Shown here one piece after another: positions 1-8,630 of a stretch of DNA of 64,000 nucleotides. Source of the stretch: UBA1952 sp965200035. GTDB lineage: Bacteria; Bacteroidota; Bacteroidia; Chitinophagales; Chitinophagaceae. The DNA lies in assembly GCA_965200035.1 (NCBI GenBank), contig OZ241334.1, forward strand, positions 1,488,001 to 1,552,000, in the 5' to 3' direction. The notes below the pieces were generated by a model that ran no database searches, was not told the DNA's origin, and worked only from the letters and a program-made list of their open reading frames with translations. Numbering within the stretch: position 1 is the first letter of the stretch; every line of letters begins with the position of its first letter. Position numbers and translations under genes: made by a program.

Positions 1-57
1 AGACAAAAAATCCCGCAAGAAATCTTCTTTAAGCTGCTGGAATATTTACAAGCCTGA
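1..57 (+). CDS. C-terminal end of an unidentified gene (partial)
   Basis: The window opens inside an open frame that encodes 18 residues (ending FFKLLEYLQA) and stops with TGA at 55-57. The composition is protein-like, but the stretch is too short to name a family. It runs towards the minus-strand gene that ends at 97, so the two would be convergent. It could also be a chance open frame. Confidence 0.35.
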   Translation, partial: RQKIPQEIFFKLLEYLQA

Positions 58-96
58 AGAAGATTCCCTGCGGGGAAAATCATTGAATAATGTTGC

Positions 97-2142
97 TTAC
101 TCTTTTACAAAACGGATGCTGCTCTGAGCGCCGCCGGACAGGGAAAGCTTCAGCATATAAACTCCTGCCGGCAGCCCGCTTATCGATATCGTCTGGTGGT
201 CTGCAGTAATGGCTTCTGTGTGCATCAGCTGCCCGATTGTATTGATGATGGATGCCTTTGCATTGGCAGCGCCATTAATGACCAGAAAGTCTTCTGCCGG
301 ATTCGGATAAGCACTAATGCCAGCCGGAAGTCCTGCACCGGAGATGCCCGCAGCATTTACCGGTATATTCTGGCACACCTGGCCACTACCGCAGGAATTG
401 TAGGCAGTAGCGCATACGGTATACGTGCCATTAGCTGCATAGCTATGTACCACAGGTGTAGTGATTGCACTGCCCGATTTCGTAATCTGCTGCCCGTCGC
501 CATAGGTCCATTTCACGCTGTCGGTGCCGGCGGTAGTGCCGTTGTAGGTAAGGGTAACCGTTCTTGCGGCCGCCGCTTTTGTGAAAGAAGAGACCGGTGA
601 TGCGCAGGTACAGGAGTAGCCATACTTAGCCACAAAAAAATCTTCCTGACCACCTATATAATACATCGTATCATTCCCTGCATATTGGGTACTGCCCGAT
701 TTACCGCCAACATATACACTGTTGCCTTTACCCAAAGCCACTGTAATGCCAAAGCTGCCATTGCCTGATTCCTTCTTTATACTGTCCAGCGCATGTACGG
801 CTCCGGTAGCCGCATCAAGTCTCGCCACAAACACGTTGTAGCCCGCATTGCACTTGCCTGCTATCTGGTAGTTGCCCCACTTAAGCCCGCCGCAGCCGCC
901 GGTGAAGATGACCTCGCCGCCCGGTGTGAGCACAATGCCCCCCGAAAAGGTAGCGGCAGGACAGCCGCCGGCGGCAATCTCATTACTGGATGCATTGCTG
1001 AGCCATTGCAGGCTGCCGTTAGCCGTAAGCTTGGCCGCGAAAGGCGCGCCATAGCCTTGCGTATGCAGGGTACTGCCAAAAAGATGTACATCATTACCCG
1101 CATCACCGGTGAGGTAAATATTGCCTGCAGCATCACCAGTTGGCCGTCCGCCGAAGGATACCTGATTGGTATCGGGTATGAAATGCCAGATATGCTGCCA
1201 CTGGCTGTTGAAGCCGGCAACAAAGCCGGGATTGTTTACCACCTGCCCATTGATAGTAAAATCGGATGTTACGGAATACGGACTCTGGCTACCCACAATG
1301 ATCCAGTTGCCATTGGGAAGATGAGCCATCCGGAAGGAGTAAAAATCAACCAGAGGACGGTCATTGAAGTTAGGGTCCGCGCTTACGTAGGGCGCAATAT
1401 TGAAGCCTGCCGGACGAACCGCAGAAAGCACCGTGCCCTGTGAATTATACTTAAGGATGTACAGGCCGTTTGCAGTGATGGCACAGGGTGTACCGGCAAG
1501 CGCGCCTCTGGTGAGGAACACAATGATATTCAGATTGCCCGCACCATCTATATCCATATCATAGCTCTCACTTTGCCAGTTGTGGTTGGCCGGGTTTATT
1601 GTATCGGCATCCGGCCTGCGCAGCCATTTGAAGTTGCCTGCTGTATCGTATTGCACCACAAACATGCGCTGATAGCTATTGTACGGCAATGTAGTGTCTG
1701 AAGCAAACTTAATGGGTGGATAGGGTGAGCCTACCGCCGGAACATTGCCCATTACGTATACATGCCCCATAGTATCTACCCGTAAAGATTTTACAGAGCA
1801 GTCTCCCCCGCCGCCAATGACCTTATACCAGCGCAGCGCGCCACTGCAGGAATAGCTGGTGATGATGAGGTTATTCATGGTATAGCCGGGCGTAATAAAA
1901 TTGGGGATAGAATGATTGTCCAGGCGTGTGCTGCCGGATGAATGCACACAGGAAACAGCGTACACATTGCCATTCTGGTCCGTGCCCATATCATACACCG
2001 CTTCATCATCCCACAGGTAGCCGCTGCCGGATGATATGTCGGAAGCGGTGCCGCCGCTTTTCCCCCATTGCCAGGTTTGTGCGTGTAGGGAGCAGGAATA
2101 GAGGAGCAGAAACAATGCCATCAGGCAGTGGGTTTTCTTCAT
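97..2142 (-). CDS. Secreted T9SS-sorted protein with PKD domain
   Basis: A 681-residue secreted protein. The start chosen is the ATG at 2142, which begins MKKTHCLMALFLLLYSC, a signal peptide ending at LHAQ; an in-frame upstream ATG would only add a non-signal leader. The body has repeated G-N-x-Y-V/L blades (for example DTMGHVYVMG, DAAGNIYLTG), as in SBBP-type beta-propeller repeats. A PKD-like segment follows near residues 545-615 (WTYGDGQQ, HSYAANGTYTVCATA). The last ~75 residues are a Por secretion sorting domain (YPNPAEDFLVI ... LPAGVYMLKL ... FVKE). It is expected to cross the outer membrane by the type IX system and stay on or leave the cell surface. The specific role is unknown. Confidence 0.85.
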   Translation of the reverse strand: MKKTHCLMALFLLLYSCSLHAQTWQWGKSGGTASDISSGSGYLWDDEAVYDMGTDQNGNVYAVSCVHSSGSTRLDNHSIPNFITPGYTMNNLIITSYSCSGALRWYKVIGGGGDCSVKSLRVDTMGHVYVMGNVPAVGSPYPPIKFASDTTLPYNSYQRMFVVQYDTAGNFKWLRRPDADTINPANHNWQSESYDMDIDGAGNLNIIVFLTRGALAGTPCAITANGLYILKYNSQGTVLSAVRPAGFNIAPYVSADPNFNDRPLVDFYSFRMAHLPNGNWIIVGSQSPYSVTSDFTINGQVVNNPGFVAGFNSQWQHIWHFIPDTNQVSFGGRPTGDAAGNIYLTGDAGNDVHLFGSTLHTQGYGAPFAAKLTANGSLQWLSNASSNEIAAGGCPAATFSGGIVLTPGGEVIFTGGCGGLKWGNYQIAGKCNAGYNVFVARLDAATGAVHALDSIKKESGNGSFGITVALGKGNSVYVGGKSGSTQYAGNDTMYYIGGQEDFFVAKYGYSCTCASPVSSFTKAAAARTVTLTYNGTTAGTDSVKWTYGDGQQITKSGSAITTPVVHSYAANGTYTVCATAYNSCGSGQVCQNIPVNAAGISGAGLPAGISAYPNPAEDFLVINGAANAKASIINTIGQLMHTEAITADHQTISISGLPAGVYMLKLSLSGGAQSSIRFVKE

Positions 2143-2240
2143 AATGTAGGGTTTAGGTTGTTGGTTGAAAAGATAAAGACAGCCCGGTGCGAAAAATGGT
2201 TTGTAAGTCATGGCCGCACAGGCGATCACACTACTTTGAA

Positions 2241-2269
2241 AAACAAAAAAGCCACCCGGAAAGGGTGGC
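2241..2269 (-). terminator. Rho-independent terminator of the GEVED gene
   Basis: Stem GCCACCC/GGGTGGC (2251-2257 with 2263-2269) with a 5-base loop. Read on the minus strand it is followed by a run of T (the A-rich 2241-2250). It lies 25 bp past the stop codon at 2294. Confidence 0.8.
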
Positions 2270-2293
2270 TTCGTTATTGCTTGCTGTACAATC

Positions 2294-3403
2294 TTATTGG
2301 ATCACTACACGGCTTACCGGCAGCAGGCCGGAAGGATCGCGCAGGTCAGCAATTTTAAGCATGTAGATGCCTTTCGTCAGGTTACGGATATCCAGCGTAC
2401 CCTCCGGCGAAAGCGCGCTTTCGGCTACTTTGCGGCCTGCAAGATCATAGACTTCTGAACGGTAGCTGTGGGCGGGCAGCAGTCCGGAAATACGGATCAG
2501 GCCATTGCCGGGATTAGGGCTTATGGTATAGGCAGTGGCCGTTGCCTGCTCGATTCCTACGCCGCTGGTAGTTACAAAAGTCTGGTCAGGGCTGTAGCTG
2601 GTGCCAAAAGAATTGGTGCTTTTCACGCGGTAGTGATAGATCGTATTGCGCGTAAGGCCGGTGATGCCCGCCGTTACCGGCGTATGTGCACTGGCTGTTA
2701 CGGTGCCGCCGCTGATGCTGTTGGTATAAGTTGCGGTAGCTCCGTATTCAAAATCCACCGTTGCTGCACCCGGGCCATTGGCATGTACTGTACCATTGAG
2801 TGTCGCGTTCATACCGGTCAGATTGGTAGCCGCGCTCACCCGCGGAATAGGCTTCGTGCCGGAAATGGTCACCTGATAGTCTTCGATCTCCCCATCGTAA
2901 GGGGTGCCGGTAGACTGACAGGGATCAACGCCGCTTACCCACATGATACGCGCACGGGTAGTACCGGCAACCACGGTATCGCCGATCAGCCCACCAAGGC
3001 TTACACTGCCACCCGTACCGATCGACTGGCTTTGTACGGCCTCGCTGTAGATACCGGCCGACTGGGTGCTGAATACATGGTCCTGGTTCCAGTCCACATA
3101 CAGCGTTAGTATCTTGCCCGATGCGCCACCGCCGGCAACAACGTTGAACAGAAATGAGCTGCCTGCGGTAATGGAGAGCGCAGGCAGGTTGCTGTAGAAG
3201 GTGTAATGGTTTTCCTGAATGTTGGTGGGATTAGTTGTAGAGCCATATCCTACGGAGCTGATTCCGCCCGGGTTTGAGGAAGTGACCGTACCGAAAACAG
3301 GGGTGCAATAGGGTGCTGCAGTGGTCGTCTGGGCTGTTGCCGCTTTGCCGGCGAGCAATAACAGGGCTAATGCGGTGTAGCATTTTTTGTTCATACGCTT
3401 CAT
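2294..3403 (-). CDS. GEVED-domain T9SS-sorted secreted protein
   Basis: 369 residues from the ATG at 3403 (MKRMNKKCYTALALLLLAG, signal peptide ending ATAQ); an ATG at 3394 is an alternative. Residues ~28-175 form a GEVED domain: YCTPVFG, the YVDWNQDHVF core, and the closing DGEIEDYQVTI, whose acidic EIEDY is the family hallmark. A fibronectin-III-like segment follows (NATLNGTVHANG ... TIYHYRVKSTN). The C-terminus is a Por sorting domain (ISPNPGNGLIRI ... LTKGIYMLKI). GEVED proteins are common extracellular adhesion or protease-associated modules in Bacteroidota. A terminator follows at 2241-2269. Confidence 0.87.
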   Translation of the reverse strand: MKRMNKKCYTALALLLLAGKAATAQTTTAAPYCTPVFGTVTSSNPGGISSVGYGSTTNPTNIQENHYTFYSNLPALSITAGSSFLFNVVAGGGASGKILTLYVDWNQDHVFSTQSAGIYSEAVQSQSIGTGGSVSLGGLIGDTVVAGTTRARIMWVSGVDPCQSTGTPYDGEIEDYQVTISGTKPIPRVSAATNLTGMNATLNGTVHANGPGAATVDFEYGATATYTNSISGGTVTASAHTPVTAGITGLTRNTIYHYRVKSTNSFGTSYSPDQTFVTTSGVGIEQATATAYTISPNPGNGLIRISGLLPAHSYRSEVYDLAGRKVAESALSPEGTLDIRNLTKGIYMLKIADLRDPSGLLPVSRVVIQ

Positions 3404-3596
3404 TGGTTTTTTGGTTTTTGCGGCGATGAATGTACAGAAAAGACTGCCTCCGTGGCAGCTAATAGTCAGACTTTTGGCGGATATTTTTAGGGTTGATATA
3501 ATTGTTGTTTGTAAAGAGCAGGGCATTGAAGAAAAACAGTCGCCGGCGGCGGACATAAGTTTGCAAAATGAGTTCAGCCCTTTTGAAAAAAAATAA

Positions 3597-3624
3597 AAAG
3601 CACCGGAAATTTCCGGTGCTTTTC
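3597..3624 (-). terminator. Bidirectional-looking terminator hairpin
   Basis: Perfect palindrome AAAAGCACCGG/CCGGTGCTTTT around an AAATTT centre, A-rich on the left and T-rich on the right. It lies 38 bp beyond the stop of the minus-strand gene at 3662. Confidence 0.75.
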
Positions 3625-3661
3625 TTTGCTGTATGCAGCAGGCATCTATTCCAATGGGTGC

Positions 3662-3922
3662 TTATTTGGCACCTACAGAAGCTTCGATGCGTGCGCTGAA
3701 ATCGTTCTCCAGCTCCATGACCCATGCCGGTATTTTATCGCCGCTGATCCTCCATGCTCCGTTACTGTCTTTATTCATCCTGAATTTAGGCACCGACTTG
3801 TCGTCATTGATCTTGCCTTCGTACACCGGCACCTGGCCGTTGCCCTGCTTGTTTACCGTAAAAAAGAACTTTTTGTCCCCTTGTTTTTCGGTATTGAATG
3901 TGTTGGAAAATGTCGTGTACAT
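3662..3922 (-). CDS. Small hypothetical protein
   Basis: 86 residues, no signal peptide or membrane segment, rich in charged residues (MYTTFSNTFNTEKQGDKKFF...). I do not recognise the family. Supporting a real gene are an even protein-like composition, a strong hairpin terminator just past the stop, and a divergent neighbour at 4112. The pattern of a basic-acidic small beta-rich domain with a conserved-looking AWVMELENDF segment suggests a small soluble cytoplasmic protein. The start could lie a few codons inside the frame because no ribosome binding site is visible. Confidence 0.6.
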   Translation of the reverse strand: MYTTFSNTFNTEKQGDKKFFFTVNKQGNGQVPVYEGKINDDKSVPKFRMNKDSNGAWRISGDKIPAWVMELENDFSARIEASVGAK

Positions 3923-4111
3923 CGCGCCTGTATTTTATAATCGCCAGGCTTCATTACCCCCGATGTGCCGGAAGGTAGACCTATTTACCCGGTTGGGCCT
4001 GTTTTGTTTTGCAGCGCAGGTATACAGGCAATCTGTTCAGGACCTTACCGTCATATTATCTTATAACAAAACCTATGGGCGTGGTGGCCCGGTTTTACTT
4101 TTTTGATTGCT

Positions 4112-4726
4112 ATGCAACTAATTAAAAAGATTTCCCAAATCTGTATTTGCGTGCTGCTGTCTGCACCCGCTATCGCCCAGGAGGCACATGATGCGAATAT
4201 TCGCTTTAAAAAAGAAGACCGCCCGGGCGTAGTAGCGCAGTACGACGCGCCGGAAAGCGCCACGGAAGATGCCCTTGAGCAAAAGCTCAAAGGTGCTAAC
4301 CTTGGCAGGAAGCAGAAAGAGAGCGGGTTCTGGAAATATGAAGGGGTTACCTGGCCGGAAATCTCCCCCAACAAGATCGATGTGTACTTTAATGTAGAGC
4401 GCCGTAAAGGTCATTCTGAGGTATCGATGATGGTATCGCCCGGCAATGGCAATTTTGCAACAGTGGCTACCGATCCGCAGATCATAGAAGGCATGAAGGC
4501 TTTCCTGACCCGGTTCAATGCAGATGTAATTGCCTGGCAGCAGCAGCTTGCGCTTGCAGCTCAGCAAAAAGAAGTAGCCGAGGCGGCCCGCGATCTCAAA
4601 GAGGCCAACCGCGATAAAGAACGGCTGGAGCGCCGCCAGAAAAAGGCAGCGCGTGAAGAGGAAAAGAAAGCGCGCGAGGTGGACGAGCAGCAGAAAAAGC
4701 TGGACGACCTCAGGAAGACTCAATAA
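4112..4726 (+). CDS. Secreted protein with C-terminal coiled coil
   Basis: 204 residues from the ATG at 4112. MQLIKKISQICICVLLSAPA...AQ is a signal peptide. Residues ~25-125 form a small folded domain (FWKYEGVTWPEI, KIDVYFNVERRKG). From ~residue 140 the chain is a highly charged helix (AAQQKEVAEAARDLKEANRD ... REEEKKAREVDEQQKKLDDL) that would make a coiled coil. Probably periplasmic. No family recognised. It is transcribed alone between the divergent gene at 3662 and a strong terminator at 4793. Confidence 0.75.
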   Translation: MQLIKKISQICICVLLSAPAIAQEAHDANIRFKKEDRPGVVAQYDAPESATEDALEQKLKGANLGRKQKESGFWKYEGVTWPEISPNKIDVYFNVERRKGHSEVSMMVSPGNGNFATVATDPQIIEGMKAFLTRFNADVIAWQQQLALAAQQKEVAEAARDLKEANRDKERLERRQKKAAREEEKKAREVDEQQKKLDDLRKTQ

Positions 4727-4792
4727 AACAGGCCATGACTTTGTGAGCGCAGGCCAATCAGTAAATGCCTGCGGATAGAAATCAGAATCAGC

Positions 4793-4834
4793 AAAACCGC
4801 CCGCCACATTCAATGTGGCGGGCGGTTTTGTTTT
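4793..4834 (+). terminator. Strong rho-independent terminator
   Basis: A 15-bp stem, ACCGCCCGCCACATT paired with AATGTGGCGGGCGGT, flanked by AAAA and TTTTGTTTT. It ends the 4112-4726 gene. Confidence 0.9.
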
Positions 4835-5321
4835 AAGGTCTTTTCATTGCTATGGTGCCGGGCTTTTAATCGGTCAATCACCTGCACATGTTGGGCACAA
4901 ACAGCAGGCAACCCGAAACGGGGACGACTAAGACTAAGTGTTGATCTCTATAAGACTTTCAATACCAGTTAAGAAAGCGTTTAGCAGTGGTCTGCATCAC
5001 ATGGGGCGGCAGTTATTACCCCCGGAACAGATGAGCTGAATTCGGCAGAAATGAGCCGTCTTTTTCACCCTGCGCCCCGTTGTTTCACCTCTACCGCCGG
5101 CAATGTACCCGCTCTACATTTGGATACAGGTATTGCGTTTGCCGCTCCTCCTACCTATCAGAAAAAGCCCGGCGAGTCTGCACTACAACCCTTTTTTGTC
5201 TTACGAGTACGATAACCATTTAAACCCCTACAGCAATCCGTCTTGCCCGGTTATTACCGGGCAGGCAGCAGCACTCAACGGAGTCATTCCTTTTTCACCA
5301 CCCATAAATTTTAAGTAACCA
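4835..5321 (+). other. Intergenic leader region upstream of the subtilase
   Basis: 487 bp without a convincing gene. One open frame (5103-5318) has no family signature and no signal peptide. A TAnnTTTG-type sequence (TACATTTG, 5113-5120) could be a -7 box, but no TTTG partner at the right spacing is visible and it would leave a ~195-nt leader. Confidence 0.4.
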
Positions 5322-8300
5322 ATGAAAAAACGAAGTCTAAAGCTTTTGACGCTGGCGCTCTGTCTTCAGGGACTGCCGGGCCTGATCCATGCGCAGACAA
5401 GCAGTCCCACTCTGGAGGCTACGGCGGTCCGGGGCATCTACGTATCCATTCCTGACCCAAGCATCATTACCGGTGTCTCTTCCGGCGGGGTGCCTACTTT
5501 TTCGGTCCCGCGCATCAACTCACTGATGAGCCAGTACAATGTATCGGGGTTCACGCTGGCCTTCCCGACCTCGAACTACGAGTATCTCCGGCAGATCTAT
5601 TACATGGACTGCTCATCGGGCAATAATCTGGGCCAGGCGCTCAGGCAGGGCTTCCCGCAGTACTTTCCTTACTACGAGCAGAAGGTGAACGGCGGACCGC
5701 TGGGCGCTTATTACCCCAATGACCTGCCAGACCACTGGCCTTGCCGTCCCGACTCTCTGATGCGGTTCCTCGGTGCGCCGGATGCATGGGGCATCACCAA
5801 AGGCGACCCCTCTGTAATAACAGGCATCACAGATACCCACCTGGATATGGCCAATCCTGACCTTGCCGGCCAGATAGCCGTGCTCGGGCACAACAGCTAC
5901 AGCCCTTCAGACGGGCATGGCACCCTGGTTACCGGTCTTGTGGCCGCCGCTACAGACAACAGCATTGGCTATACGAGCATTGGCTTCAAATGCCGGGTAG
6001 AGTTCAATGATGGCATCGGCGATAACAATGCCATGCTGCTGCTCGCCCAGAAAGGTCGCCCCGTGCTTAATGGCAGCTGGTACAACGATCTGAGCCCCAA
6101 CCTGGACCTTACCAGCAGATACCTTGCACAAGGCATCTACAATGAGATCTACGAAAATGGCACGCTTACCTGTTTTGCAGCGGGCAATGGCGCAGGACAG
6201 GGCGGACCGGACAACTTCCTCTATCCGGCCTCTTATGACCACGTATTCTGCACCAGCGGAGAAGGCTGGGAGCAGATGCGCAACGGAACCAATACGTTCA
6301 ATGTAAAGGGGTGTCACAATTATGATCTGACTGGCAGCGCCAGCGGCACACAGCACCACAACAGCCGGGTAGATTTGCTGGCGCCGTCTATCCGTGTACC
6401 GGGCCTCGCCTACTCTTCCAGCGATCCTACCCTGCATTATCAGTGGGATGGCGGCTGGGGCACATCATTCGCCAGTCCGCTCGTGGCATCGACCGCTGCG
6501 CTGATCAAGTCTTACAATAGCTGCTTTACTCCTTACCAGATCGAGTACATCCTGAAAACATCGGCTAACCATACGATCCTGTCTTATCCGGAAAACGCGA
6601 TCTATGCAGGCAAGATCGGCTCAGGCGGCCTCCAGGCCGGTGAAGCGCTGAAGCTGGTGGATGTGACCAGGACCGGCCATGTAACCTGTAATGACGCCAA
6701 CATACAGACCATGACCATCGATGGCATCGAGATCAATACCATCTGTGTGCCCGGCGGCACCAGCAATGGGGTGTTTCCGCAGTTTACGCCGATCATCAAA
6801 AACGGCGTAGCGCCCTATACGTATGTATGGGAGGCGGCACCGGGCAATACCACTACGCTGGATGCCTACAACGTGGCCCAGCCCAAGATCATGACTTCTA
6901 CCGGCGCCAATGTGGCGTACTACAGGCTTACCGTATATGATGCTTCGCCTGTACAGAAGGTGGCCAACCGCATCGTCAAGATAAAGCTGAAGACCGGCGG
7001 ATGGGATCTGGCGATGCGCGACTCTTATACAGATATGCTGGATGAGCCTAACCAGATGACTACCGTAAATGCCAGCGACTGGCAGATATGGCAAAGCCCC
7101 GATGTATGGAACAGACAACACCAGGATGGCAGCACTACCCATGAAAATCCTGAGTTTTTCAATGTAAACCCGAACTATGCTTATGTGAAAGTGCGCAATG
7201 TAGGCTGTGTGCAGGCACCGGGCAATGCTGTTGTGCGCCTGTACTGGACCAAGGCCTCTACCGGTGAATACTGGAAAGATGATTGGGATAGCACCACCCA
7301 TGTAGCGTCAGCCCCGGGCTTCGGCGGTCCCGGCCATATAGTGAAAGGCGGCGATGAGATTACCTATGGCTCCCCGCTCGCGATCGGCCCGCTCGATCCC
7401 GGACAGTCCACCATCCTGAACCATACCTGGTATCCTCCTCAGCCGGAAAGCTTCGCCGGCAGCCCCCATACCGTAGATGTATGTCTGCTGGCCCGCATTG
7501 AAGACAGCCACGGCTTTACCATTGCGGAAAACCTGAACCAGACGGTGAAGTACAACGTCATCAACAACAATAATATCATCACCAGGAACCTGATCGTGAC
7601 CAACCTCAATCCGCTCAACAAGGTTATCTCACATCAGATTGACATTGCCAATGCAGAGACCATCAGGAAGACGTTTAACCTGCAGCTCATCAACGACCGC
7701 ATCATCAGCCCGTACCTTTCCGGCGATTTTTCATCCGTAGGATATGTGCGCGTATATCTGGGCGATCTTTATGACCGGTGGATGGATGGCGGTCACAGAG
7801 GCAATGTAGCCGGTGAAGACCGGGCCACCAGGTCGGTACTGTTCGAAGGCACTACTACTATGGAGCTGGACAACATCACGCTGGAAAGCCATGAGCGGAT
7901 TCCGGTAACCCTTGAGTTCAACCTAAACAACAACCCGGATATTCCGGAAAATACCTTTAATATTCACCTGCGCCAGTTTGCGGCGAATGCCGATGGCATA
8001 TCAGCTAATGATGTGTATGGCAATGTGAGCTTCGAGATCAATACTTCGCCTAACAGCGATGGCGCGCTGAAGCAGCCTAGCAAGACGGGCATTGGTCAGG
8101 TTGTGGCCAACAGCGGCAGGTTCACCATCTTCCCGAATCCGGCTGCCGGCTTTATCAAAGTGTCTAATCTTTCCAAGGCAGATGTAGCGGCCAGCATCAA
8201 CATCACCAATACGCTGGGCCAGATCATCACCAGTGTAGATGCGACCGTACTGCGTGTTGCTGAGCCAAAATCCATTGATATCAGCAGCCTGGCGCCGGGT

Positions 8301-8366
8301 GTGTACATGATCAACATTGTGACCAGCGGCAACAAAAGCGACCACTTCTCTTTTGTGAAGGAGTAA
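5322..8366 (+). CDS. Subtilisin-like (S8) serine protease, T9SS-sorted
   Basis: 1014 residues. Signal peptide MKKRSLKLLTLALCLQGLPGLIHAQ. The S8 catalytic set is visible: Asp171 (ITGITDTHLD), His199 (DGHGTLVTGLVAA), oxyanion Asn289 (FAAGNG) and Ser382 (GTSFASPLVASTAALI). Beta-sandwich regions follow from ~460 to 930 (immunoglobulin-like and CARDB-like stretches, for example YAYVKVRNVGCVQAPGNAVV). The C-terminal ~80 residues are a Por sorting domain (FTIFPNPAAGFIKV ... LAPGVYMINI ... FVKE). It is expected to act as an extracellular or surface protease. It is monocistronic, with a clean terminator at 8390. Confidence 0.92.
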   Translation: MKKRSLKLLTLALCLQGLPGLIHAQTSSPTLEATAVRGIYVSIPDPSIITGVSSGGVPTFSVPRINSLMSQYNVSGFTLAFPTSNYEYLRQIYYMDCSSGNNLGQALRQGFPQYFPYYEQKVNGGPLGAYYPNDLPDHWPCRPDSLMRFLGAPDAWGITKGDPSVITGITDTHLDMANPDLAGQIAVLGHNSYSPSDGHGTLVTGLVAAATDNSIGYTSIGFKCRVEFNDGIGDNNAMLLLAQKGRPVLNGSWYNDLSPNLDLTSRYLAQGIYNEIYENGTLTCFAAGNGAGQGGPDNFLYPASYDHVFCTSGEGWEQMRNGTNTFNVKGCHNYDLTGSASGTQHHNSRVDLLAPSIRVPGLAYSSSDPTLHYQWDGGWGTSFASPLVASTAALIKSYNSCFTPYQIEYILKTSANHTILSYPENAIYAGKIGSGGLQAGEALKLVDVTRTGHVTCNDANIQTMTIDGIEINTICVPGGTSNGVFPQFTPIIKNGVAPYTYVWEAAPGNTTTLDAYNVAQPKIMTSTGANVAYYRLTVYDASPVQKVANRIVKIKLKTGGWDLAMRDSYTDMLDEPNQMTTVNASDWQIWQSPDVWNRQHQDGSTTHENPEFFNVNPNYAYVKVRNVGCVQAPGNAVVRLYWTKASTGEYWKDDWDSTTHVASAPGFGGPGHIVKGGDEITYGSPLAIGPLDPGQSTILNHTWYPPQPESFAGSPHTVDVCLLARIEDSHGFTIAENLNQTVKYNVINNNNIITRNLIVTNLNPLNKVISHQIDIANAETIRKTFNLQLINDRIISPYLSGDFSSVGYVRVYLGDLYDRWMDGGHRGNVAGEDRATRSVLFEGTTTMELDNITLESHERIPVTLEFNLNNNPDIPENTFNIHLRQFAANADGISANDVYGNVSFEINTSPNSDGALKQPSKTGIGQVVANSGRFTIFPNPAAGFIKVSNLSKADVAASINITNTLGQIITSVDATVLRVAEPKSIDISSLAPGVYMINIVTSGNKSDHFSFVKE

Positions 8367-8389
8367 GATTCTGTTTGTGTTTTTGAGTA

Positions 8390-8421
8390 AAGCCGGTAAA
8401 TCATATTTACCGGCTTTTTTT
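8390..8421 (+). terminator. Terminator of the subtilase gene
   Basis: Stem AAGCCGGTAAA/TTTACCGGCTT followed by TTTTTT. It lies immediately left of the IS target site at 8430. Confidence 0.9.
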
Positions 8422-8501
8422 GCTTTTGATAATTAGGGCTTGCTAAATGATAGGCAAACCGTTTTCCTTCAATATCTTGTCAGTTAAAACCAAGCTGGCA
8501 G

Positions 8502-8630
8502 ATGCAAGGAAAACCAACGAAGGGTACCAAAAAGCTTGCAGCGACACCGAAATACAGCAGCCCTGCTCAGTTGACGCTGCTGGGGTTTGAGACGCCATTT
8601 GATCAGAAACTCAATCCCCAGAATCGTTAG
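8502..8630 (+). other. N-terminal transposase codons cut off by an in-frame amber stop
   Basis: An ATG at 8502 opens a frame of 42 codons (ending FDQKLNPQNR) that meets TAG at 8628-8630. The next codon is the GTG at 8631 in the same frame, and the protein continues VRLAHSIPWDEI. In transposases of this type the junction normally reads NRWVxLAxxIPWDE, so the TAG most simply replaces a TGG Trp codon (one G-to-A change). Confidence 0.75.

Noticed and set aside
5103..5318. 71-residue open frame upstream of the subtilase
   Set aside because: No signal peptide or recognisable motif; it ends 3 bp before the subtilase start and looks like leader sequence.
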